This document shows positions 1 to 9,876 of a stretch of 64,000 bases of DNA, piece after piece. Each line of letters opens with the position of its first letter. Position 1 is the first letter of the stretch. The notes below the pieces were generated by a model that saw nothing but the letters and a program-made list of their open reading frames with translations, did not search any database and was not told the DNA's origin. The DNA lies in contig CALXKM010000020.1 in the NCBI GenBank assembly GCA_944388865.1, positions 1 through 64,000 of the forward strand, read 5' to 3'. A program made the translations under genes and the position numbers. Source of the stretch: an uncultured Duodenibacillus sp. (GTDB lineage Bacteria > Pseudomonadota > Gammaproteobacteria > Burkholderiales > Burkholderiaceae_F).

Positions 1-114
1 TCGATGACGGTTCAGCTGATCTGCCCGATCGCCATGCAGGAAGGTCTGCGCTTTGCTATTCGCGAAGGCGGCCACACTGTCGGCGCCGGCGTCGTCAGCA
101 AGATCATCGAGTAA
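1..114 (+). CDS. tuf: elongation factor Tu, C-terminal end (partial)
   Basis: The last 37 codons of EF-Tu are visible, with the 5' part outside the window. The translated end contains the conserved domain-3 stretch [16 protein letters not shown] (here [18 protein letters not shown]) and finishes in VVSKIIE before TAA. EF-Tu is the GTPase that delivers aminoacyl-tRNA to the ribosome. Its place directly before rpsJ is the usual betaproteobacterial order (rpsL-rpsG-fusA-tuf-rpsJ). Confidence 0.97.
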   Translation, partial: SMTVQLICPIAMQEGLRFAIREGGHTVGAGVVSKIIE

Positions 115-127
115 GATCGATTCGTAA

Positions 128-150
128 AAAGGAATTGAAAAAATTCCTTT
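128..150 (+). terminator. hairpin after tuf, possible weak terminator
   Basis: Nine perfect base pairs (AAAGGAATT at 128-136 and AATTCCTTT at 142-150) close a five-base loop just after the tuf stop. The stem is AT-rich and no real T-run follows, so termination would be partial. It lies just before the rpsJ promoter. Confidence 0.4.
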
Positions 151-158
151 GAAAACTC

Positions 159-187
159 TTGACAGAGTTCGGGGGCGTAGCTATACT
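159..187 (+). promoter_or_regulatory. sigma-70 promoter of the S10 operon
   Basis: TTGACA (159-164), a 17-base spacer and TATACT (182-187) form a near-consensus sigma-70 promoter. The expected start near 194 leaves a leader of only about 40 bases before rpsJ. Confidence 0.85.
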
Positions 188-233
188 GCGCCCCCTAGTT
201 CTTTTTTGTTCTTTTACCAGGAAAATTAAAGAA

Positions 234-545
234 ATGCAGTCTCAACGCATTCGCATTCGCCTTAAGGCGTTTGACTATAAGCTGATCGACCAGTCGGCTC
301 TTGAAATCGTCGACACCGCCAAGCGCACCGGCGCTGTGGTTCGTGGTCCGGTTCCGCTTCCCACCCGCATTCAGCGTTTCGACATTCTGCGTTCGCCGCA
401 CGTCAACAAGACGAGCCGCGACCAGCTCGAAATCCGCACCCATCAGCGTCTGATGGACATCATCGATCCGACCGACAAGACGGTTGATGCTCTGATGAAG
501 CTCGACCTGCCGGCTGGCGTTGACGTCAAGATCAAGGTGCAGTAA
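234..545 (+). CDS. rpsJ: 30S ribosomal protein S10
   Basis: 103 codons beginning [19 protein letters not shown], the standard length and N-terminus of S10. S10 sits in the 30S head and, as NusE, also binds NusB in transcription antitermination. The conserved segment [23 protein letters not shown] is present from about residue 42. An in-frame start at 159 would add 25 residues, but it overlaps the promoter and is not homologous to S10, so the ATG at 234 is chosen. First gene after the S10 promoter. Confidence 0.97.
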   Translation: MQSQRIRIRLKAFDYKLIDQSALEIVDTAKRTGAVVRGPVPLPTRIQRFDILRSPHVNKTSRDQLEIRTHQRLMDIIDPTDKTVDALMKLDLPAGVDVKIKVQ

Positions 546-714
546 TCGAAAGATTTTCAGCGTTCGCTACCTTCCCGATCAATCTGAGAAGAAAGACGGA
601 TAAGAGGGCGGGCGCGTTTTGCGTCGCTTCTGGCTCACCAAAGCAATCGATCGGTGTTGCGAGCCCAAGAAAGTTCGAACCTCCCGTCGTGAAGCGATTT
701 TATTAAAAGTACGG

Positions 715-741
715 TCCCGGCCAATCGTAGCCGGGGTGGAG
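715..741 (+). promoter_or_regulatory. hairpin beside the rplC ribosome-binding site
   Basis: TCCCGGC (715-721) and GCCGGGG (730-736) can pair, with the last pair a wobble, immediately before the TGGAG ribosome-binding site of rplC. The spacer 546-747 is 202 bases long and otherwise shows no ORF or RNA gene that I recognise. A stem touching the ribosome-binding site could modulate rplC translation; that role is inferred. Confidence 0.35.
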
Positions 742-747
742 ATATAA

Positions 748-1392
748 ATGAGTGATAAGCTCGGCTTAGTCGGCCGCAAGATCGGCATGACGCGCATCTT
801 CCAGGAAGACGGTACGTCCGTTCCCGTGACGGTGCTCGATGTGTCCGGTAACCGCGTGATGGCGGTCAAGACGGTAGAAACCGACGGCTATAACGCAATC
901 CAGGTCGCGTTTGGCTCCAAGAAGCCTTCGCGCGTCAACAAGGCGCTTGCCGGCCAGTTTTCGAAGGCTGGCATCGAAGCAGCTGCCACGTTGAAAGAGT
1001 TCCATATCGATGCTGACAAGGTTGCCGAATACAAGCCCGGCACCGTGCTCGGCGCCGACATGTTCACGGCCGGTCAGAAGGTCGACGTGACCGGCACCAC
1101 CATCGGTAAGGGTTTTGCCGGCGCCATCAAGCGCCACCACTTCTCGTCGAACCGCGCTTCGCACGGCAACTCCGTGACGACTCGCGCTCCCGGCTCTATT
1201 GGTAATCGCCAGGATCCGGGCCGCGTGTTCCCCGGCAAGCGCATGGCCGGCCATCTTGGTGCCGCTCAGCGTACGACCCAGAATCTTGTGGTTGCTCGCG
1301 TCGACGCTGAACGTGGTCTCCTGCTCGTCCGCGGTGCCGTTCCGGGCTCCAAGGGCGGCGAAGTTATTGTCCGCGCGGCGGTCAAGGCCTAA
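748..1392 (+). CDS. rplC: 50S ribosomal protein L3
   Basis: 214 residues starting [18 protein letters not shown], typical of L3, which helps organise the peptidyl-transferase region and nucleates 50S assembly. The long loop reaching the peptidyl-transferase centre contains [19 protein letters not shown]; its Gln is the residue methylated by PrmB in E. coli, as family knowledge. GGAG lies just upstream of the ATG. The gene is separated from rpsJ by 202 bases, whereas the rest of the operon is tightly packed. Confidence 0.97.
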   Translation: MSDKLGLVGRKIGMTRIFQEDGTSVPVTVLDVSGNRVMAVKTVETDGYNAIQVAFGSKKPSRVNKALAGQFSKAGIEAAATLKEFHIDADKVAEYKPGTVLGADMFTAGQKVDVTGTTIGKGFAGAIKRHHFSSNRASHGNSVTTRAPGSIGNRQDPGRVFPGKRMAGHLGAAQRTTQNLVVARVDAERGLLLVRGAVPGSKGGEVIVRAAVKA

Positions 1393-1405
1393 TTAGGAGC
1401 GATCA

Positions 1406-2026
1406 ATGGAACTGAATGTACTCAATGAACAGGGTCAGGAAACGGGCAAGACCGCCGCTTCCGATGCCGTGTTCGGCCGCGAATACAACGAAGCTCTGGT
1501 GCACCAGCTCGTGGTTGCCTACCAGGCCAACGCCCGTCAGGGCACGCGTGCTCAGCTGAGCCGTGAATTCGTGCGTCACTCGACCAAAAAGCCCTGGCGT
1601 CAGAAGGGCACCGGTCGCGCCCGCAGCGGCATGACCTCTTCTCCTGTGTGGCGTGGAGGCGGTCGTGCCTTCCCGAATTCTCCCAACGAGAATTTCAGCC
1701 ACAAGATGAACAAGAAGGCCTATCGCGCTGCTATGGCTTCGATTTTCTCGAAGCTTGCCGCTGACGGTCGTCTGGTTGTTGTCGACAATATCGGCGCCGA
1801 CTCTCCCAAGACCAAGGAGTTTGCCGCCAAGCTCAAGACCATGGGTCTTGATCACGTGATGATCATTACTGAAACGGTTGACGACAATCTTTTCCTGGCT
1901 TCCCGCAACCTGAAGAATGTGCTCGTTGTGGAGCCGCGTTACGCTGACCCGCTGTCGCTGATCTTTTACAACAAGGTTGTGGTCACCAAGGCCGCGGTTG
2001 CCAAGATCGAGGAGATGCTGGGATGA
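1406..2026 (+). CDS. rplD: 50S ribosomal protein L4
   Basis: 206 residues. The exit-tunnel loop is recognisable ([15 protein letters not shown] then [13 protein letters not shown] near residues 55-85). In E. coli L4 also represses its own S10 operon through a long leader; the leader here is too short for that leader type. The start follows AGGAGCGATCA, and the end overlaps rplW by four bases, indicating translational coupling. Confidence 0.97.
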   Translation: MELNVLNEQGQETGKTAASDAVFGREYNEALVHQLVVAYQANARQGTRAQLSREFVRHSTKKPWRQKGTGRARSGMTSSPVWRGGGRAFPNSPNENFSHKMNKKAYRAAMASIFSKLAADGRLVVVDNIGADSPKTKEFAAKLKTMGLDHVMIITETVDDNLFLASRNLKNVLVVEPRYADPLSLIFYNKVVVTKAAVAKIEEMLG

Positions 2027-2322
2027 AGCAAGAACGTCTGTTAAAGGTCCTCGTTGGCCCGATCATCTCGGAAAAGGCCACGTTTATCGCCGAAAAGGCG
2101 AATCAGTACGCTTTCGTTGTGTTGCCTGATGCTACGAAGACGGAAGTCAAGGCCGCTGTTGAACTGTGCTTCAAGTGCGAAGTTACCAGCGTTCAGATTC
2201 TGACCATCAAGGGCAAGAAGAAGCGTTTCGGCCGCTACAACGGTGCTCGCAGCAACGTGCGCAAGGCCTACGTGACCCTCAAGGAAGGTCAGGAAATTAA
2301 CTTCTTGGATGAGGTGAAGTAA
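2023..2322 (+). CDS. rplW: 50S ribosomal protein L23
   Basis: 99 residues, the usual bacterial length. L23 lies at the tunnel exit and is the docking point for trigger factor and SRP. The N-terminal motif GPIISEKAT and the basic loop [21 protein letters not shown] are visible. The ATG overlaps the rplD stop (ATGA), and the stop shares one base with the rplB start. Confidence 0.97.
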   Translation: MKQERLLKVLVGPIISEKATFIAEKANQYAFVVLPDATKTEVKAAVELCFKCEVTSVQILTIKGKKKRFGRYNGARSNVRKAYVTLKEGQEINFLDEVK

Positions 2323-3149
2323 TGGCTCTCGTCAAACTTAAGCCGACCTCGCCCGGCCGCCGGCATGCGGTCAAGGTCGTTACTCCCGGTCTGCATAAGG
2401 GAAAGCCCTTTGCTGCTCTGACCGAGAAGAAGAATCGCGGATCTGGCCGCAACAGCAACGGCCACATTACCTGCCGTCATAAAGGCGGCGGATCCAAGCG
2501 TGCTTATCGCATCATCGATTTCCTGCGCGACAAGGACAATGTGCCCGCCCGCGTTGAACGCATCGAATATGATCCGAACCGCTCGGCTCACATTGCGCTG
2601 GTGCTCTACGCAGACGGCGAACGCCGCTACATCATCTGCCCGAAGGGCCTCAATGTCGGCGACACGATCATGAGCGGACAGGAAGCTCCGATTAAGGTTG
2701 GCAATGCACTGCCGCTGCGCAATATTCCGGTTGGTTCGACCATCCACTGCATTGAAATGCTGCCCGGCAAGGGCGCCCAGCTTGTTCGTTCGGCTGGTGC
2801 CTATGCACAGTTGATCGCCCGTGAAGGCGCCTATGCTCAGATTCGTCTGCGCTCCGGCGAAGTCCGCCGCATTCTCATTGAATGCCGCGCGACCATCGGT
2901 ACGGTCGGCAATGAAGAAAACAGCCTGCGTGAACTCGGCAAGGCCGGCGCTACCCGTTGGCGCGGCATCCGTCCGACCGTTCGCGGCAAGGTGATGAACC
3001 CGGTTGATCACCCGCACGGCGGCGGCGAAGGCCGTACCGGTACGGGCCGCGCGCCTGTTACCCCGTGGGGCCAGCTCACCAAGGGCTACCGCACTCGCAA
3101 CTCCAAGCGCACGGACTCCATGATCGTCCAGCGCCGCTACGACAAGTAA
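2322..3149 (+). CDS. rplB: 50S ribosomal protein L2
   Basis: 275 residues of L2, a 23S rRNA-binding protein required for subunit association and peptidyl transfer. The hallmark segment [19 protein letters not shown] near residues 225-245 includes the functionally important His. The start ATG overlaps the rplW stop by one base, so translation is probably coupled. Confidence 0.98.
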   Translation: MALVKLKPTSPGRRHAVKVVTPGLHKGKPFAALTEKKNRGSGRNSNGHITCRHKGGGSKRAYRIIDFLRDKDNVPARVERIEYDPNRSAHIALVLYADGERRYIICPKGLNVGDTIMSGQEAPIKVGNALPLRNIPVGSTIHCIEMLPGKGAQLVRSAGAYAQLIAREGAYAQIRLRSGEVRRILIECRATIGTVGNEENSLRELGKAGATRWRGIRPTVRGKVMNPVDHPHGGGEGRTGTGRAPVTPWGQLTKGYRTRNSKRTDSMIVQRRYDK

Positions 3150-3161
3150 GGGGGCTCGTAA

Positions 3162-3440
3162 ATGTCTCGTTCGTTAAAGAAAGGGCCCTTTGTTGACGGG
3201 TCCCTGATGAAGAAGGTTGAAGCTGCTCAGTCGAGCCGCGACAAGCGTCCGCTCAAGACCTGGTCTCGTCGTTCGACCATTCTTCCGGAGTTCATCGGCC
3301 TGACGATCGCCGTTCACAACGGCCGCCAGCATGTGCCGGTGTACATCAATGAAAACATGGTTGGCCACAAGCTCGGCGAATTTGCGCTGACCCGCACTTT
3401 CCACGGTCACGCTGCCGACAGCAAGAAGGTCAAGGGGTAA
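3162..3440 (+). CDS. rpsS: 30S ribosomal protein S19
   Basis: 92 residues starting [19 protein letters not shown], diagnostic of S19, which sits in the 30S head beside S13 and contacts the A-site region. The C-terminal half contains [27 protein letters not shown]-rich stretch precedes the ATG; 12 bases separate it from rplB. Confidence 0.97.
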   Translation: MSRSLKKGPFVDGSLMKKVEAAQSSRDKRPLKTWSRRSTILPEFIGLTIAVHNGRQHVPVYINENMVGHKLGEFALTRTFHGHAADSKKVKG

Positions 3441-3444
3441 TTAA

Positions 3445-3777
3445 ATGGAAACTACTGCAATCGTTCGTGGCGTTCGCCTCTCGGCTCAGAAGGGCCGTCT
3501 GGTCGCCGACCTGGTTCGCGGTAAGCCCGTGGACAAGGCCCTCAACATCCTGAAGTACACGCAGAAGCGCGCCGCCGGCATCATTCTCAAGGCGCTCGAA
3601 TCTGCCATCGCCAATGCCGAGCACAATGACGGTGCCGACATCGACGAGCTGTACGTAACCAAGATTTACGTGGAAAAGGCCACGACGCTGCGCCGCTTCG
3701 GCGCCCGCGCCAAGGGCCGCGGTACGCGTATTTGCAAGCAGACGGCTCACATCTTCGTGACCGTTGGCGACAAGTAA
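3445..3777 (+). CDS. rplV: 50S ribosomal protein L22
   Basis: 110 residues. L22 lines the exit tunnel; its extended hairpin ends in [20 protein letters not shown], the region where macrolide-resistance changes arise in other bacteria. The N-terminus [26 protein letters not shown] is typical of the family. It starts four bases after the rpsS stop. Confidence 0.97.
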   Translation: METTAIVRGVRLSAQKGRLVADLVRGKPVDKALNILKYTQKRAAGIILKALESAIANAEHNDGADIDELYVTKIYVEKATTLRRFGARAKGRGTRICKQTAHIFVTVGDK

Positions 3778-3791
3778 AAGGAAGGTGAACC

Positions 3792-4577
3792 ATGGGTCAG
3801 AAAATTAATCCTACCGGCTTTCGCCTGCCTGTTACGCGCAACTGGACGTCGCGCTGGTATGCCAATGGCCGTGATTTCTCCCGTACGCTCGGCGAAGACC
3901 TCCGCGTGCGCGCTTTCTTGAAGGAAAAGCTCAAGAATGCAAGCGTTTCCCGCATCCTGATCGAGCGTCCTGCCAACAACGCCCGCATCACGATTTTCTC
4001 GGCTCGTCCCGGTGTCGTGATCGGCAAGCAGGGTGCTGACATCGAAATGCTCAAGACGGAAGTTCAGAAGATGGTTGGCGTGCCCGTGCACATCAACATC
4101 GAAGAAATCCGCCGTCCGGACCTCGATGCCCAGCTTATTGCTGACAACATCACTCAGCAGCTCGAAAAGCGCGTGATGTTCCGCCGTGCAATGAAGCGTT
4201 CGATGCAAAACGCCATGCGTCTTGGCGCCCAGGGCATCAAGATCATGAGCTCGGGTCGTCTCAATGGTGCTGAAATTGCTCGTACCGAGTGGTATCGTGA
4301 AGGCCGTGTGCCTTTGCACACGCTGCGTGCTGACATCGACTACGCCTTTTCCGAGGCCAACACGACCTACGGCGTGATCGGCGTCAAGGTCTGGGTTTAC
4401 AAGGGCGACAAGCTCGGCCGCGAAGATGCTGCCGAAGCTGCCGTTCCGGCTGAACGCGAAGATCGTCGTCGTCCCGGCCGCCGCACCCGCAGAGGTGAGG
4501 GCGCCGATGGCGAACGTGCAGCTCGTCGTCCCCGCCGCAACGCAGCCGCTGCCGCTGACAAGAAAGACGGAGAATAA
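3792..4577 (+). CDS. rpsC: 30S ribosomal protein S3
   Basis: 261 residues. The KH domain motif [13 protein letters not shown] (about residues 75-88) and the C-terminal core [30 protein letters not shown] identify S3, part of the mRNA entry-channel helicase. Compared with E. coli S3 (233 residues) there is a C-terminal tail rich in Arg, Ala and Glu from about residue 215; such tails are common in betaproteobacterial S3. Confidence 0.97.
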   Translation: MGQKINPTGFRLPVTRNWTSRWYANGRDFSRTLGEDLRVRAFLKEKLKNASVSRILIERPANNARITIFSARPGVVIGKQGADIEMLKTEVQKMVGVPVHINIEEIRRPDLDAQLIADNITQQLEKRVMFRRAMKRSMQNAMRLGAQGIKIMSSGRLNGAEIARTEWYREGRVPLHTLRADIDYAFSEANTTYGVIGVKVWVYKGDKLGREDAAEAAVPAEREDRRRPGRRTRRGEGADGERAARRPRRNAAAAADKKDGE

Positions 4578-4579
4578 GA

Positions 4580-4996
4580 ATGCTGCAACCGAATCGTACT
4601 AAGTACCGTAAGGATCAGAAGGGCCGCAACTACGGTTTGGCCCAGCGCGGCGCGAACGTGAGCTTCGGTGAGTTCGGCCTCAAGGTTGTCGAGCGTGGTC
4701 GTCTGACGGCCCGCCAGATCGAAGCCGCCCGTCGTGCTCTTACCCGCCACATCAAGCGTGGTGGCCGCGTTTGGATCCGTGTTTTCCCGGACAAGCCCAT
4801 TTCCAGCAAGCCTGCGGAAGTTCGTATGGGCAACGGCAAGGGCAATCCTGAATACTGGGTCGCTCTGGTCCAGCCGGGCCGTGTTATCTATGAAATGGAC
4901 GGCGTTGATGAACAGCTCGCTCGCGAAGCTTTTGCTTTGGCCGCGGCGAAGCTGCCTCTGAAGACGAAGTTCGTTGTCCGCCAGATCGGCATGTAA
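4580..4996 (+). CDS. rplP: 50S ribosomal protein L16
   Basis: 138 residues of L16, which lies near the A site and helps position aminoacyl-t[19 protein letters not shown] opens the protein, and [20 protein letters not shown] with [14 protein letters not shown] is the conserved core. It begins two bases after the rpsC stop, with AGAAAGACGGAGAA serving as ribosome-binding region. Confidence 0.97.
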   Translation: MLQPNRTKYRKDQKGRNYGLAQRGANVSFGEFGLKVVERGRLTARQIEAARRALTRHIKRGGRVWIRVFPDKPISSKPAEVRMGNGKGNPEYWVALVQPGRVIYEMDGVDEQLAREAFALAAAKLPLKTKFVVRQIGM

Positions 4997-5008
4997 GGAG
5001 AGACGGAC

Positions 5009-5203
5009 ATGAAAGCAAAAGAACTGCGCGCCATGGATGAGGCCGCGCTCAACAAGGAGTTGAACGAACTCTTGAACACGCACTTCAAGCTGCGCGTTCA
5101 GAAGGCAACGCAACAGCTCCAGAACACGAATCAGCTGCGCACGACGCGTCGTGACATCGCGCGCGTTCGCACGATTCTCGCTCAGAAGGCGGCTGCGAAA
5201 TGA
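5009..5203 (+). CDS. rpmC: 50S ribosomal protein L29
   Basis: 64 residues, mostly two helices. The start [18 protein letters not shown] is typical of L29, a tunnel-exit protein neighbouring L23. AAGGAGAGACGG precedes the ATG. The TGA stop overlaps the rpsQ ATG (ATGA), so the two are probably translated together. Confidence 0.95.
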   Translation: MKAKELRAMDEAALNKELNELLNTHFKLRVQKATQQLQNTNQLRTTRRDIARVRTILAQKAAAK

Positions 5204-5478
5204 CGGAAAACAACGTTGAAATGACCAAGCTCACCCGTACCCTCATCGGCACGGTGACGAGCGATAAGATGGACAAGACCGTGACGGTCCTCGTGGAACG
5301 TCGCGTGAAGCACCCTCTGTACGGCAAGTATGTCGTCGAGAGCAAGAAGTATCATGCTCACGATGAAACCAACCAGTGCGGTGTCGGTGATCGCGTCGAA
5401 ATCGCTGAAACGCGTCCGCTTTCCAAGACCAAGTCTTGGACTGTGACCCGCGTGATCGAGAAGGCAGTGATCATCTAA
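5200..5478 (+). CDS. rpsQ: 30S ribosomal protein S17
   Basis: 92 residues. The OB-fold core [21 protein letters not shown] and [19 protein letters not shown] identify S17, which binds 16S rRNA early in assembly. The first eight residues (MTENNVEM) extend beyond the E. coli start; a second ATG at 5221 is possible, but the ATGA overlap with rpmC favours 5200. Last gene of the S10 unit before a 253-base spacer. Confidence 0.95.
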   Translation: MTENNVEMTKLTRTLIGTVTSDKMDKTVTVLVERRVKHPLYGKYVVESKKYHAHDETNQCGVGDRVEIAETRPLSKTKSWTVTRVIEKAVII

Positions 5479-5500
5479 TCGAGTCTGATCGATAGAAAAT

Positions 5501-5529
5501 TTGCAAGTTGTCGATTCTTTAGATATACT
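5501..5529 (+). promoter_or_regulatory. sigma-70 promoter of the spc unit
   Basis: TTGCAA (5501-5506), a 17-base spacer and TATACT (5524-5529) lie in the spacer between rpsQ and rplN. The predicted start near 5536 gives a 5' leader of about 195 bases before rplN. The same -10 hexamer and spacing are used by the S10 promoter. Confidence 0.75.
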
Positions 5530-5546
5530 TGCGCACTCGCGTAAAT

Positions 5547-5566
5547 GCCGACCCTAGCGGGTCGGC
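5547..5566 (+). promoter_or_regulatory. leader hairpin downstream of the spc promoter
   Basis: GCCGACCC (5547-5554) and GGGTCGGC (5559-5566) form eight GC-rich pairs around a four-base loop about ten bases after the predicted transcription start. No T-run follows, so it is more likely a 5'-stabilising or regulatory element than a terminator. The rest of the leader up to 5731 has no ORF I trust. Confidence 0.5.
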
Positions 5567-5731
5567 GTTTGCGTCGAAAGTTCAGGGCCGTGCGAACTGT
5601 CGCCTCTGCCTGCTGCAGCTTGATAAAGAGCGTGCCGGCAGGATATCCAGGAGGAGCAGCTTGCTGCGGTCTTTCTCCCGAACGGGACCAATACTATCCG
5701 TCTAACGGAATAAGTTGGAATTTAAATAGCC

Positions 5732-6100
5732 ATGATTCAGATGCAAAGCAGACTGGACGTCGCCGACAATACCGGTGCGCGTTCGGTGATGTGTTTTAAG
5801 GTGTTGGGCGGCTCAAAGCGCCGCTATGCAAACATCGGTGACGTCATCAAGGTTACGGTGAAGGAAGCCGCTCCGCGCGGCCGCGTCAAGAAGGGCGAGG
5901 TTTACAACGCTGTCGTTGTTCGCACCGCCAAGGGCGTCCGTCGTGCCGACGGTTCTCTCATTCGTTTCGATGGCAATGCCGTCGTTTTGCTCAACTCGAA
6001 GTTGGAGCCCGTGGGCACCCGTATCTTCGGACCGGTGACGCGCGAACTGCGTACCGAAAAGTTCATGAAGATCGTGTCTCTTGCTCCTGAAGTTATTTAA
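5732..6100 (+). CDS. rplN: 50S ribosomal protein L14
   Basis: 122 residues opening [20 protein letters not shown], an almost invariant L14 N-terminus. L14 forms an intersubunit bridge with 16S rRNA and is the target of the silencing factor RsfS. First gene of the spc unit. No classical AGGAGG is seen right before the ATG, only the AT-rich GGAATTTAAATAGCC. Confidence 0.97.
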   Translation: MIQMQSRLDVADNTGARSVMCFKVLGGSKRRYANIGDVIKVTVKEAAPRGRVKKGEVYNAVVVRTAKGVRRADGSLIRFDGNAVVLLNSKLEPVGTRIFGPVTRELRTEKFMKIVSLAPEVI

Positions 6101-6112
6101 GGAGGCCGACAG

Positions 6113-6433
6113 ATGCAACGCATCCGTAAAGGTGACGAAGTCATCGTCATCGCCGGCAAGGATAAGGGCGTCAAGGGTATTGTGACTGCTCGTACCGACG
6201 ACCGTCACATCGTGGTCGAAGGCGTCAATGTCGTCAAGAAGTGTGTTCGTCCCAATCCCATGACGGGCGCCGAGGGCGGCATTGTTGACAAGACTCTTCC
6301 GATCGATCAGTCCAATGTGATGCTCGTCAATCCTGCCACTGGCAAGGGCGACCGCGTCGGCTTCAAGGAAGTCGACGGCAAGAAGGTCCGTGTGTTCAAG
6401 AGCAATGGCGCCGTTGTCGGTGCCAAGGCCTAA
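6113..6433 (+). CDS. rplX: 50S ribosomal protein L24
   Basis: 106 residues with the KOW motif [19 protein letters not shown] at the N-terminus. L24 is one of the two assembly-initiator proteins of the 50S subunit and sits by the tunnel exit. AAGGAGG lies just upstream of the ATG. Confidence 0.97.
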   Translation: MQRIRKGDEVIVIAGKDKGVKGIVTARTDDRHIVVEGVNVVKKCVRPNPMTGAEGGIVDKTLPIDQSNVMLVNPATGKGDRVGFKEVDGKKVRVFKSNGAVVGAKA

Positions 6434-6445
6434 GGAGTAAGGACA

Positions 6446-6985
6446 ATGAGCCGTTTCCAAACCCTGTACCGTGACACGATTGTTCCTGAACTCACCAAGA
6501 AGTTCGGCTACAAGACTGTCATGCAGGTTCCCCGCATCACCAAGATCACGCTCAATATGGGCGTCGGTGAAGCGGTCAATGACAAGAAAATGATCGACAA
6601 CGCCGTTGCCGATATGACCAAGATCGCCGGCCAGAAGCCTGCCGTTACCCGCACTCGCAAGGCTATCGCGAACTTCAAGATTCGCGAGAACATGCCCATC
6701 GGCTGCATGGTGACGCTTCGCGGCGAACGCATGTACGACTTCCTGGATCGTCTGGTGACGATCGCTTTCCCGCGCGTTCGCGACTTCCGCGGCGTGTCCG
6801 GTCGTGCATTCGATGGCCGTGGCAACTACAACATCGGCCTCAAGGAACAGATCATTTTCCCGGAAATTGAATACGACAAGATCGATGCGATCCGTGGTCT
6901 GAACATTTCCATCACGACGACGGCGAAGACCGACGAAGAAGCCAAGGCTCTCTTGGCAGGCTTCCGCTTCCCGTTCCGCAATTGA
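6446..6985 (+). CDS. rplE: 50S ribosomal protein L5
   Basis: 179 residues. L5 binds 5S rRNA and contacts S13 and the P-site tRNA. Conserved elements are [34 protein letters not shown] and the C-terminal [33 protein letters not shown] precedes the ATG. In E. coli the S8 repressor site lies at this gene's start; I did not identify an equivalent. Confidence 0.97.
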   Translation: MSRFQTLYRDTIVPELTKKFGYKTVMQVPRITKITLNMGVGEAVNDKKMIDNAVADMTKIAGQKPAVTRTRKAIANFKIRENMPIGCMVTLRGERMYDFLDRLVTIAFPRVRDFRGVSGRAFDGRGNYNIGLKEQIIFPEIEYDKIDAIRGLNISITTTAKTDEEAKALLAGFRFPFRN

Positions 6986-7001
6986 GATAGGTGCAAAACA
7001 A

Positions 7002-7307
7002 ATGGCGAAGTTATCTCTGATTAACCGCGAACTCAAGCGCGAAGCTACTGTTGCGAAGTTCGCTGCCAAGCGCGCCGCCCTCAAGGCGATTATCAATGAC
7101 GCTTCCCGCTCGATGGAAGAGCGCATGGATGCCCGTCTGGCTCTGCAGGCGCTGCCGCGCAATGCAAGCCCCGTGCGTCTGCGCAACCGCTGCGGCCTCA
7201 CTGGCCGTCCGCGCGGCACTTTCCGTAAGTTTGGTCTTGCACGCGGCATGATCCGCGACGCGGCCATGCGTGGTGACATTCCCGGCCTCATCAAGGCCAG
7301 CTGGTAA
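7002..7307 (+). CDS. rpsN: 30S ribosomal protein S14
   Basis: 101 residues, the long zinc-free form of S14: the region [20 protein letters not shown] has one Cys and lacks the CxxC pairs of the short zinc-binding type. S14 completes the 30S head. The start is AAACAAATGGCGAAG, with a weak ribosome-binding site (GATAGGTG). Confidence 0.97.
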   Translation: MAKLSLINRELKREATVAKFAAKRAALKAIINDASRSMEERMDARLALQALPRNASPVRLRNRCGLTGRPRGTFRKFGLARGMIRDAAMRGDIPGLIKASW

Positions 7308-7324
7308 GCGAGGAGATTACTGAC

Positions 7325-7720
7325 ATGAGTATGAGTGATCCGATCGCCGATATGCTGACCCGTATTCGTAACGGTCAGATCGTCGACAAGACCGAAGTCG
7401 TGATGCCGAGCTCCAAGCTCAAGGTTGCCATCGCGCAGGTTCTCAAGGACGAAGGCTACATCGACGGTTTTGACGTCGTTGCCAATGAAGGCAAGCCTGA
7501 ACTGCATATCGGTTTGAAATACTATGCGGGCCGCCCCGTGATTGAACGCATTGAACGCGTTTCTCGCCCTGGTCTGCGCATTTACAAGAACCATGAGTCC
7601 ATTCCCCAGGTGATGAACGGCCTGGGCATTGCCATCGTCTCCACCCCGAAGGGCGTGATGACCGACCGCAAGGCCCGCGCTGCCGGCATCGGTGGTGAAG
7701 TGCTCTGCTACGTTGCTTAA
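7325..7720 (+). CDS. rpsH: 30S ribosomal protein S8
   Basis: 131 residues beginning [19 protein letters not shown]8 binds helix 21 of 16S rRNA and in E. coli represses the spc operon. The C-terminal [38 protein letters not shown] is conserved. GAGGAG lies nine bases before the first ATG; the second Met, two codons on, is an alternative. Confidence 0.97.
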   Translation: MSMSDPIADMLTRIRNGQIVDKTEVVMPSSKLKVAIAQVLKDEGYIDGFDVVANEGKPELHIGLKYYAGRPVIERIERVSRPGLRIYKNHESIPQVMNGLGIAIVSTPKGVMTDRKARAAGIGGEVLCYVA

Positions 7721-7734
7721 TCGGGAGGTGCAAT

Positions 7735-8268
7735 ATGTCTCGTATTGGTAAGCATCCCGTTGAGCTCGCCAGCGGCGTGACCGCCACGATCGCCGACGGC
7801 TTCATCACGGTCAAGGGCCCTAAGGGCGAAGTGAAGATGCACGTTCTGCCGCGCATCCGCATCGACCAGGAAGGCAACGTTCTGAAGTTCGTGCAAACTG
7901 AAGAAACCCGTGAGTCCAACGCCAACGTGGGCACGATGCGTGCTCTCGTGGCCGACATGAACAAGGGCGTCTCTCAGGGCTTTGAAAAGAAGCTCACGCT
8001 CGTGGGCGTCGGCTACCGCGCTCAGGCTCAGGGCAACAAACTCAACCTCCAGCTCGGCTTCTCTCACCCCGTCGTGCACGAAATGCCCGCCGGCGTGACT
8101 GTCGAAACGCCCAGCCAGACGGAAATCGTCATCAAGGGCGCCGACAAGCAGAAGGTTGGTCAGACTGCCGCCGTCATCCGCAGCTACCGTGCACCGGAAC
8201 CCTACAAGGGCAAGGGCATCCGCTACGCTGACGAACGCGTGATCATCAAGGAAACCAAGAAGAAGTAA
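7735..8268 (+). CDS. rplF: 50S ribosomal protein L6
   Basis: 177 residues in two repeated alpha/beta domains. L6 binds the sarcin-ricin loop region where elongation factors act. [15 protein letters not shown] and the C-terminal [19 protein letters not shown] are family signatures. GGGAGGTGCAAT precedes the ATG. Confidence 0.97.
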   Translation: MSRIGKHPVELASGVTATIADGFITVKGPKGEVKMHVLPRIRIDQEGNVLKFVQTEETRESNANVGTMRALVADMNKGVSQGFEKKLTLVGVGYRAQAQGNKLNLQLGFSHPVVHEMPAGVTVETPSQTEIVIKGADKQKVGQTAAVIRSYRAPEPYKGKGIRYADERVIIKETKKK

Positions 8269-8285
8269 AGCGGGGTCGTGAGATT

Positions 8286-8654
8286 ATGATCAATAAGAAG
8301 GAAAACCGTCTGCGCCGCGCCGGTGCTACGCGCGCCCGCATCAAGCTGCAGAAGGTCAATCGTTTGTCGGTGCACCGCACCAATCTTCACATCTACGCCA
8401 GCATCATTTCGGCTTCCGGTGATCGCGTTCTGGTGAGCGCTTCCACGGTTGAAGCAGAAGTGCGCGCCAAGCTTGCTGCTGAAGGCAAGAACGGCGGCAA
8501 CATCGCCGCTGCCAAGATTGTTGGCGCACGTCTGGCTGAGAAGGCCAAGGCTGCCGGAATCGAATCCTGCGCCTTTGACCGTTCCGGTTATCGTTACCAC
8601 GGCCGCGTTGCCGCGCTGGCCGAGGCCGCGCGCGAAGCCGGCCTCAAGTTCTAA
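8286..8654 (+). CDS. rplR: 50S ribosomal protein L18
   Basis: 122 residues. L18 has a basic N-terminus ([18 protein letters not shown]) that binds 5S rRNA and a C-terminal core ending in [27 protein letters not shown], the typical L18 ending. It follows rplF by 17 bases. Confidence 0.97.
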   Translation: MINKKENRLRRAGATRARIKLQKVNRLSVHRTNLHIYASIISASGDRVLVSASTVEAEVRAKLAAEGKNGGNIAAAKIVGARLAEKAKAAGIESCAFDRSGYRYHGRVAALAEAAREAGLKF

Positions 8655-8669
8655 TAGGAATCGAGGCTT

Positions 8670-9188
8670 ATGGCTAAGGTTGATAAGAAGAACGCCGTCG
8701 AAGAAATCGATGACGGCATTCGCGAAAAGATGATTGCGGTGAACCGCGTCACCAAGGTTGTCAAGGGCGGTCGCATTCTGGCTTTCGCTGCTTTGACGGT
8801 TGCCGGTGACGGCAATGGTTCCATTGGCATGGGTACCGGCAAGAGCCGCGAAGTTCCGGCTTCCGTGAGCAAGGCCATGGAGCGCGCCCGCAAGAGCATG
8901 AAGAAGGTTCCGCTCAACAACGGCACCATCTTCCACGCTGTTGAAGGTCATCATGGCGCCAGCCGCGTTCTGCTGATGCCTGCCGCTGAAGGTACCGGCG
9001 TGATTGCTGGCGGCCCGATGCGTGCCGTGCTCGACGCTGTCGGCGTGCGCAACGTGCTCGCCAAGGCGTATGGCTCCACCAACCCGTACAACATGGTTCG
9101 CGCCACGCTCAACGCTCTCGCAAACCTGCACTCTCCGGCTGATATCGCTGCCAAGCGCGGCAAGACCGTCGAAGAGATCACGGCGTAA
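8670..9188 (+). CDS. rpsE: 30S ribosomal protein S5
   Basis: 172 residues. The double-stranded RNA-binding part [20 protein letters not shown] and [18 protein letters not shown] are diagnostic. S5 shapes the mRNA entry site, and mutations affecting spectinomycin binding and fidelity map here in E. coli. Start ATG after AGGAATCGAGGCTT. Confidence 0.97.
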   Translation: MAKVDKKNAVEEIDDGIREKMIAVNRVTKVVKGGRILAFAALTVAGDGNGSIGMGTGKSREVPASVSKAMERARKSMKKVPLNNGTIFHAVEGHHGASRVLLMPAAEGTGVIAGGPMRAVLDAVGVRNVLAKAYGSTNPYNMVRATLNALANLHSPADIAAKRGKTVEEITA

Positions 9189-9205
9189 ACGAGGAGATCG
9201 ACAAC

Positions 9206-9391
9206 ATGTCTGAAACCAAGAAGACCGTCAAGGTCACGCTCGTCAAGAGCCCCATCGGCACGGGCGAAAAGCATCGCGCCACGCTGCTCGGTCTGGGCCT
9301 CAAGAAGCTGCACCAGACGCGCGAACTCGAGGATACGCCTGCTGTGCGTGGAATGATCACCAAGGTGGCTTTCCTTGTGCGCGTTGAATGA
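9206..9391 (+). CDS. rpmD: 50S ribosomal protein L30
   Basis: 61 residues of bacterial-type L30; [24 protein letters not shown] and the end [15 protein letters not shown] are conserved. A short 23S rRNA-binding protein, always between rpsE and rplO. GAGGAG precedes the ATG. Confidence 0.97.
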   Translation: MSETKKTVKVTLVKSPIGTGEKHRATLLGLGLKKLHQTRELEDTPAVRGMITKVAFLVRVE

Positions 9392-9408
9392 TCTGAAGGA
9401 ACAAGAAA

Positions 9409-9843
9409 ATGCGTTTGAATACCATCAAGCCCAATGAAGGCGCCAAGAGCGCGGCGCATCGCGTCGGTCGCGGCGTCGGCTCCGGCTGGGGCAAGACCGC
9501 TGGCCGCGGCCACAAGGGTCAGAAGTCCCGCGCCGGCGGCTTCCACAAGGTCGGCTTTGAGGGCGGCCAGATGCCGCTGCATCGCCGTCTGCCCAAGCGC
9601 GGCTTTACTTCGCTGACGCGTCGCTTCGTTGAAGTCGTGCGTCTCAATGAACTTGAAGCTATGCCTGTGGATGTGATCGATCTGGCTGCTCTTAAGCAGG
9701 CCAACGTCGTTTCCATTCTCGCTCAGGATGCCCGCGTGATCCTTTCGGGTTCCATCACCCGCAAAGTGACCGTTCGCGGTCTGGGCGTCACCAAGGGTGC
9801 TAAGGCTGCCATTGAGGCTGCCGGCGGCACTGTTGAAGCCTAA
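9409..9843 (+). CDS. rplO: 50S ribosomal protein L15
   Basis: 144 residues. The Gly/Arg-rich extension ([20 protein letters not shown] and onwards, residues 17-50) penetrates the rRNA core, and the C-terminal globular half follows. L15 acts late in 50S assembly. Its downstream neighbour is secY, 33 bases on. Confidence 0.97.
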   Translation: MRLNTIKPNEGAKSAAHRVGRGVGSGWGKTAGRGHKGQKSRAGGFHKVGFEGGQMPLHRRLPKRGFTSLTRRFVEVVRLNELEAMPVDVIDLAALKQANVVSILAQDARVILSGSITRKVTVRGLGVTKGAKAAIEAAGGTVEA

Positions 9844-9876
9844 TTTAGGTTTAACCAACGCTTTAAGGACACAGAC

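Noticed and set aside
5545..5799. An 84-codon open frame overlapping the spc leader and the rplN start
   Set aside because: It covers the promoter-proximal hairpin, has no homology I recognise and overlaps rplN in another frame.
5813..7594. A 593-codon open frame on the minus strand opposite rplN to rpsH
   Set aside because: It is an antisense shadow of well-conserved ribosomal protein genes, caused by biased codon use; no family is recognisable.
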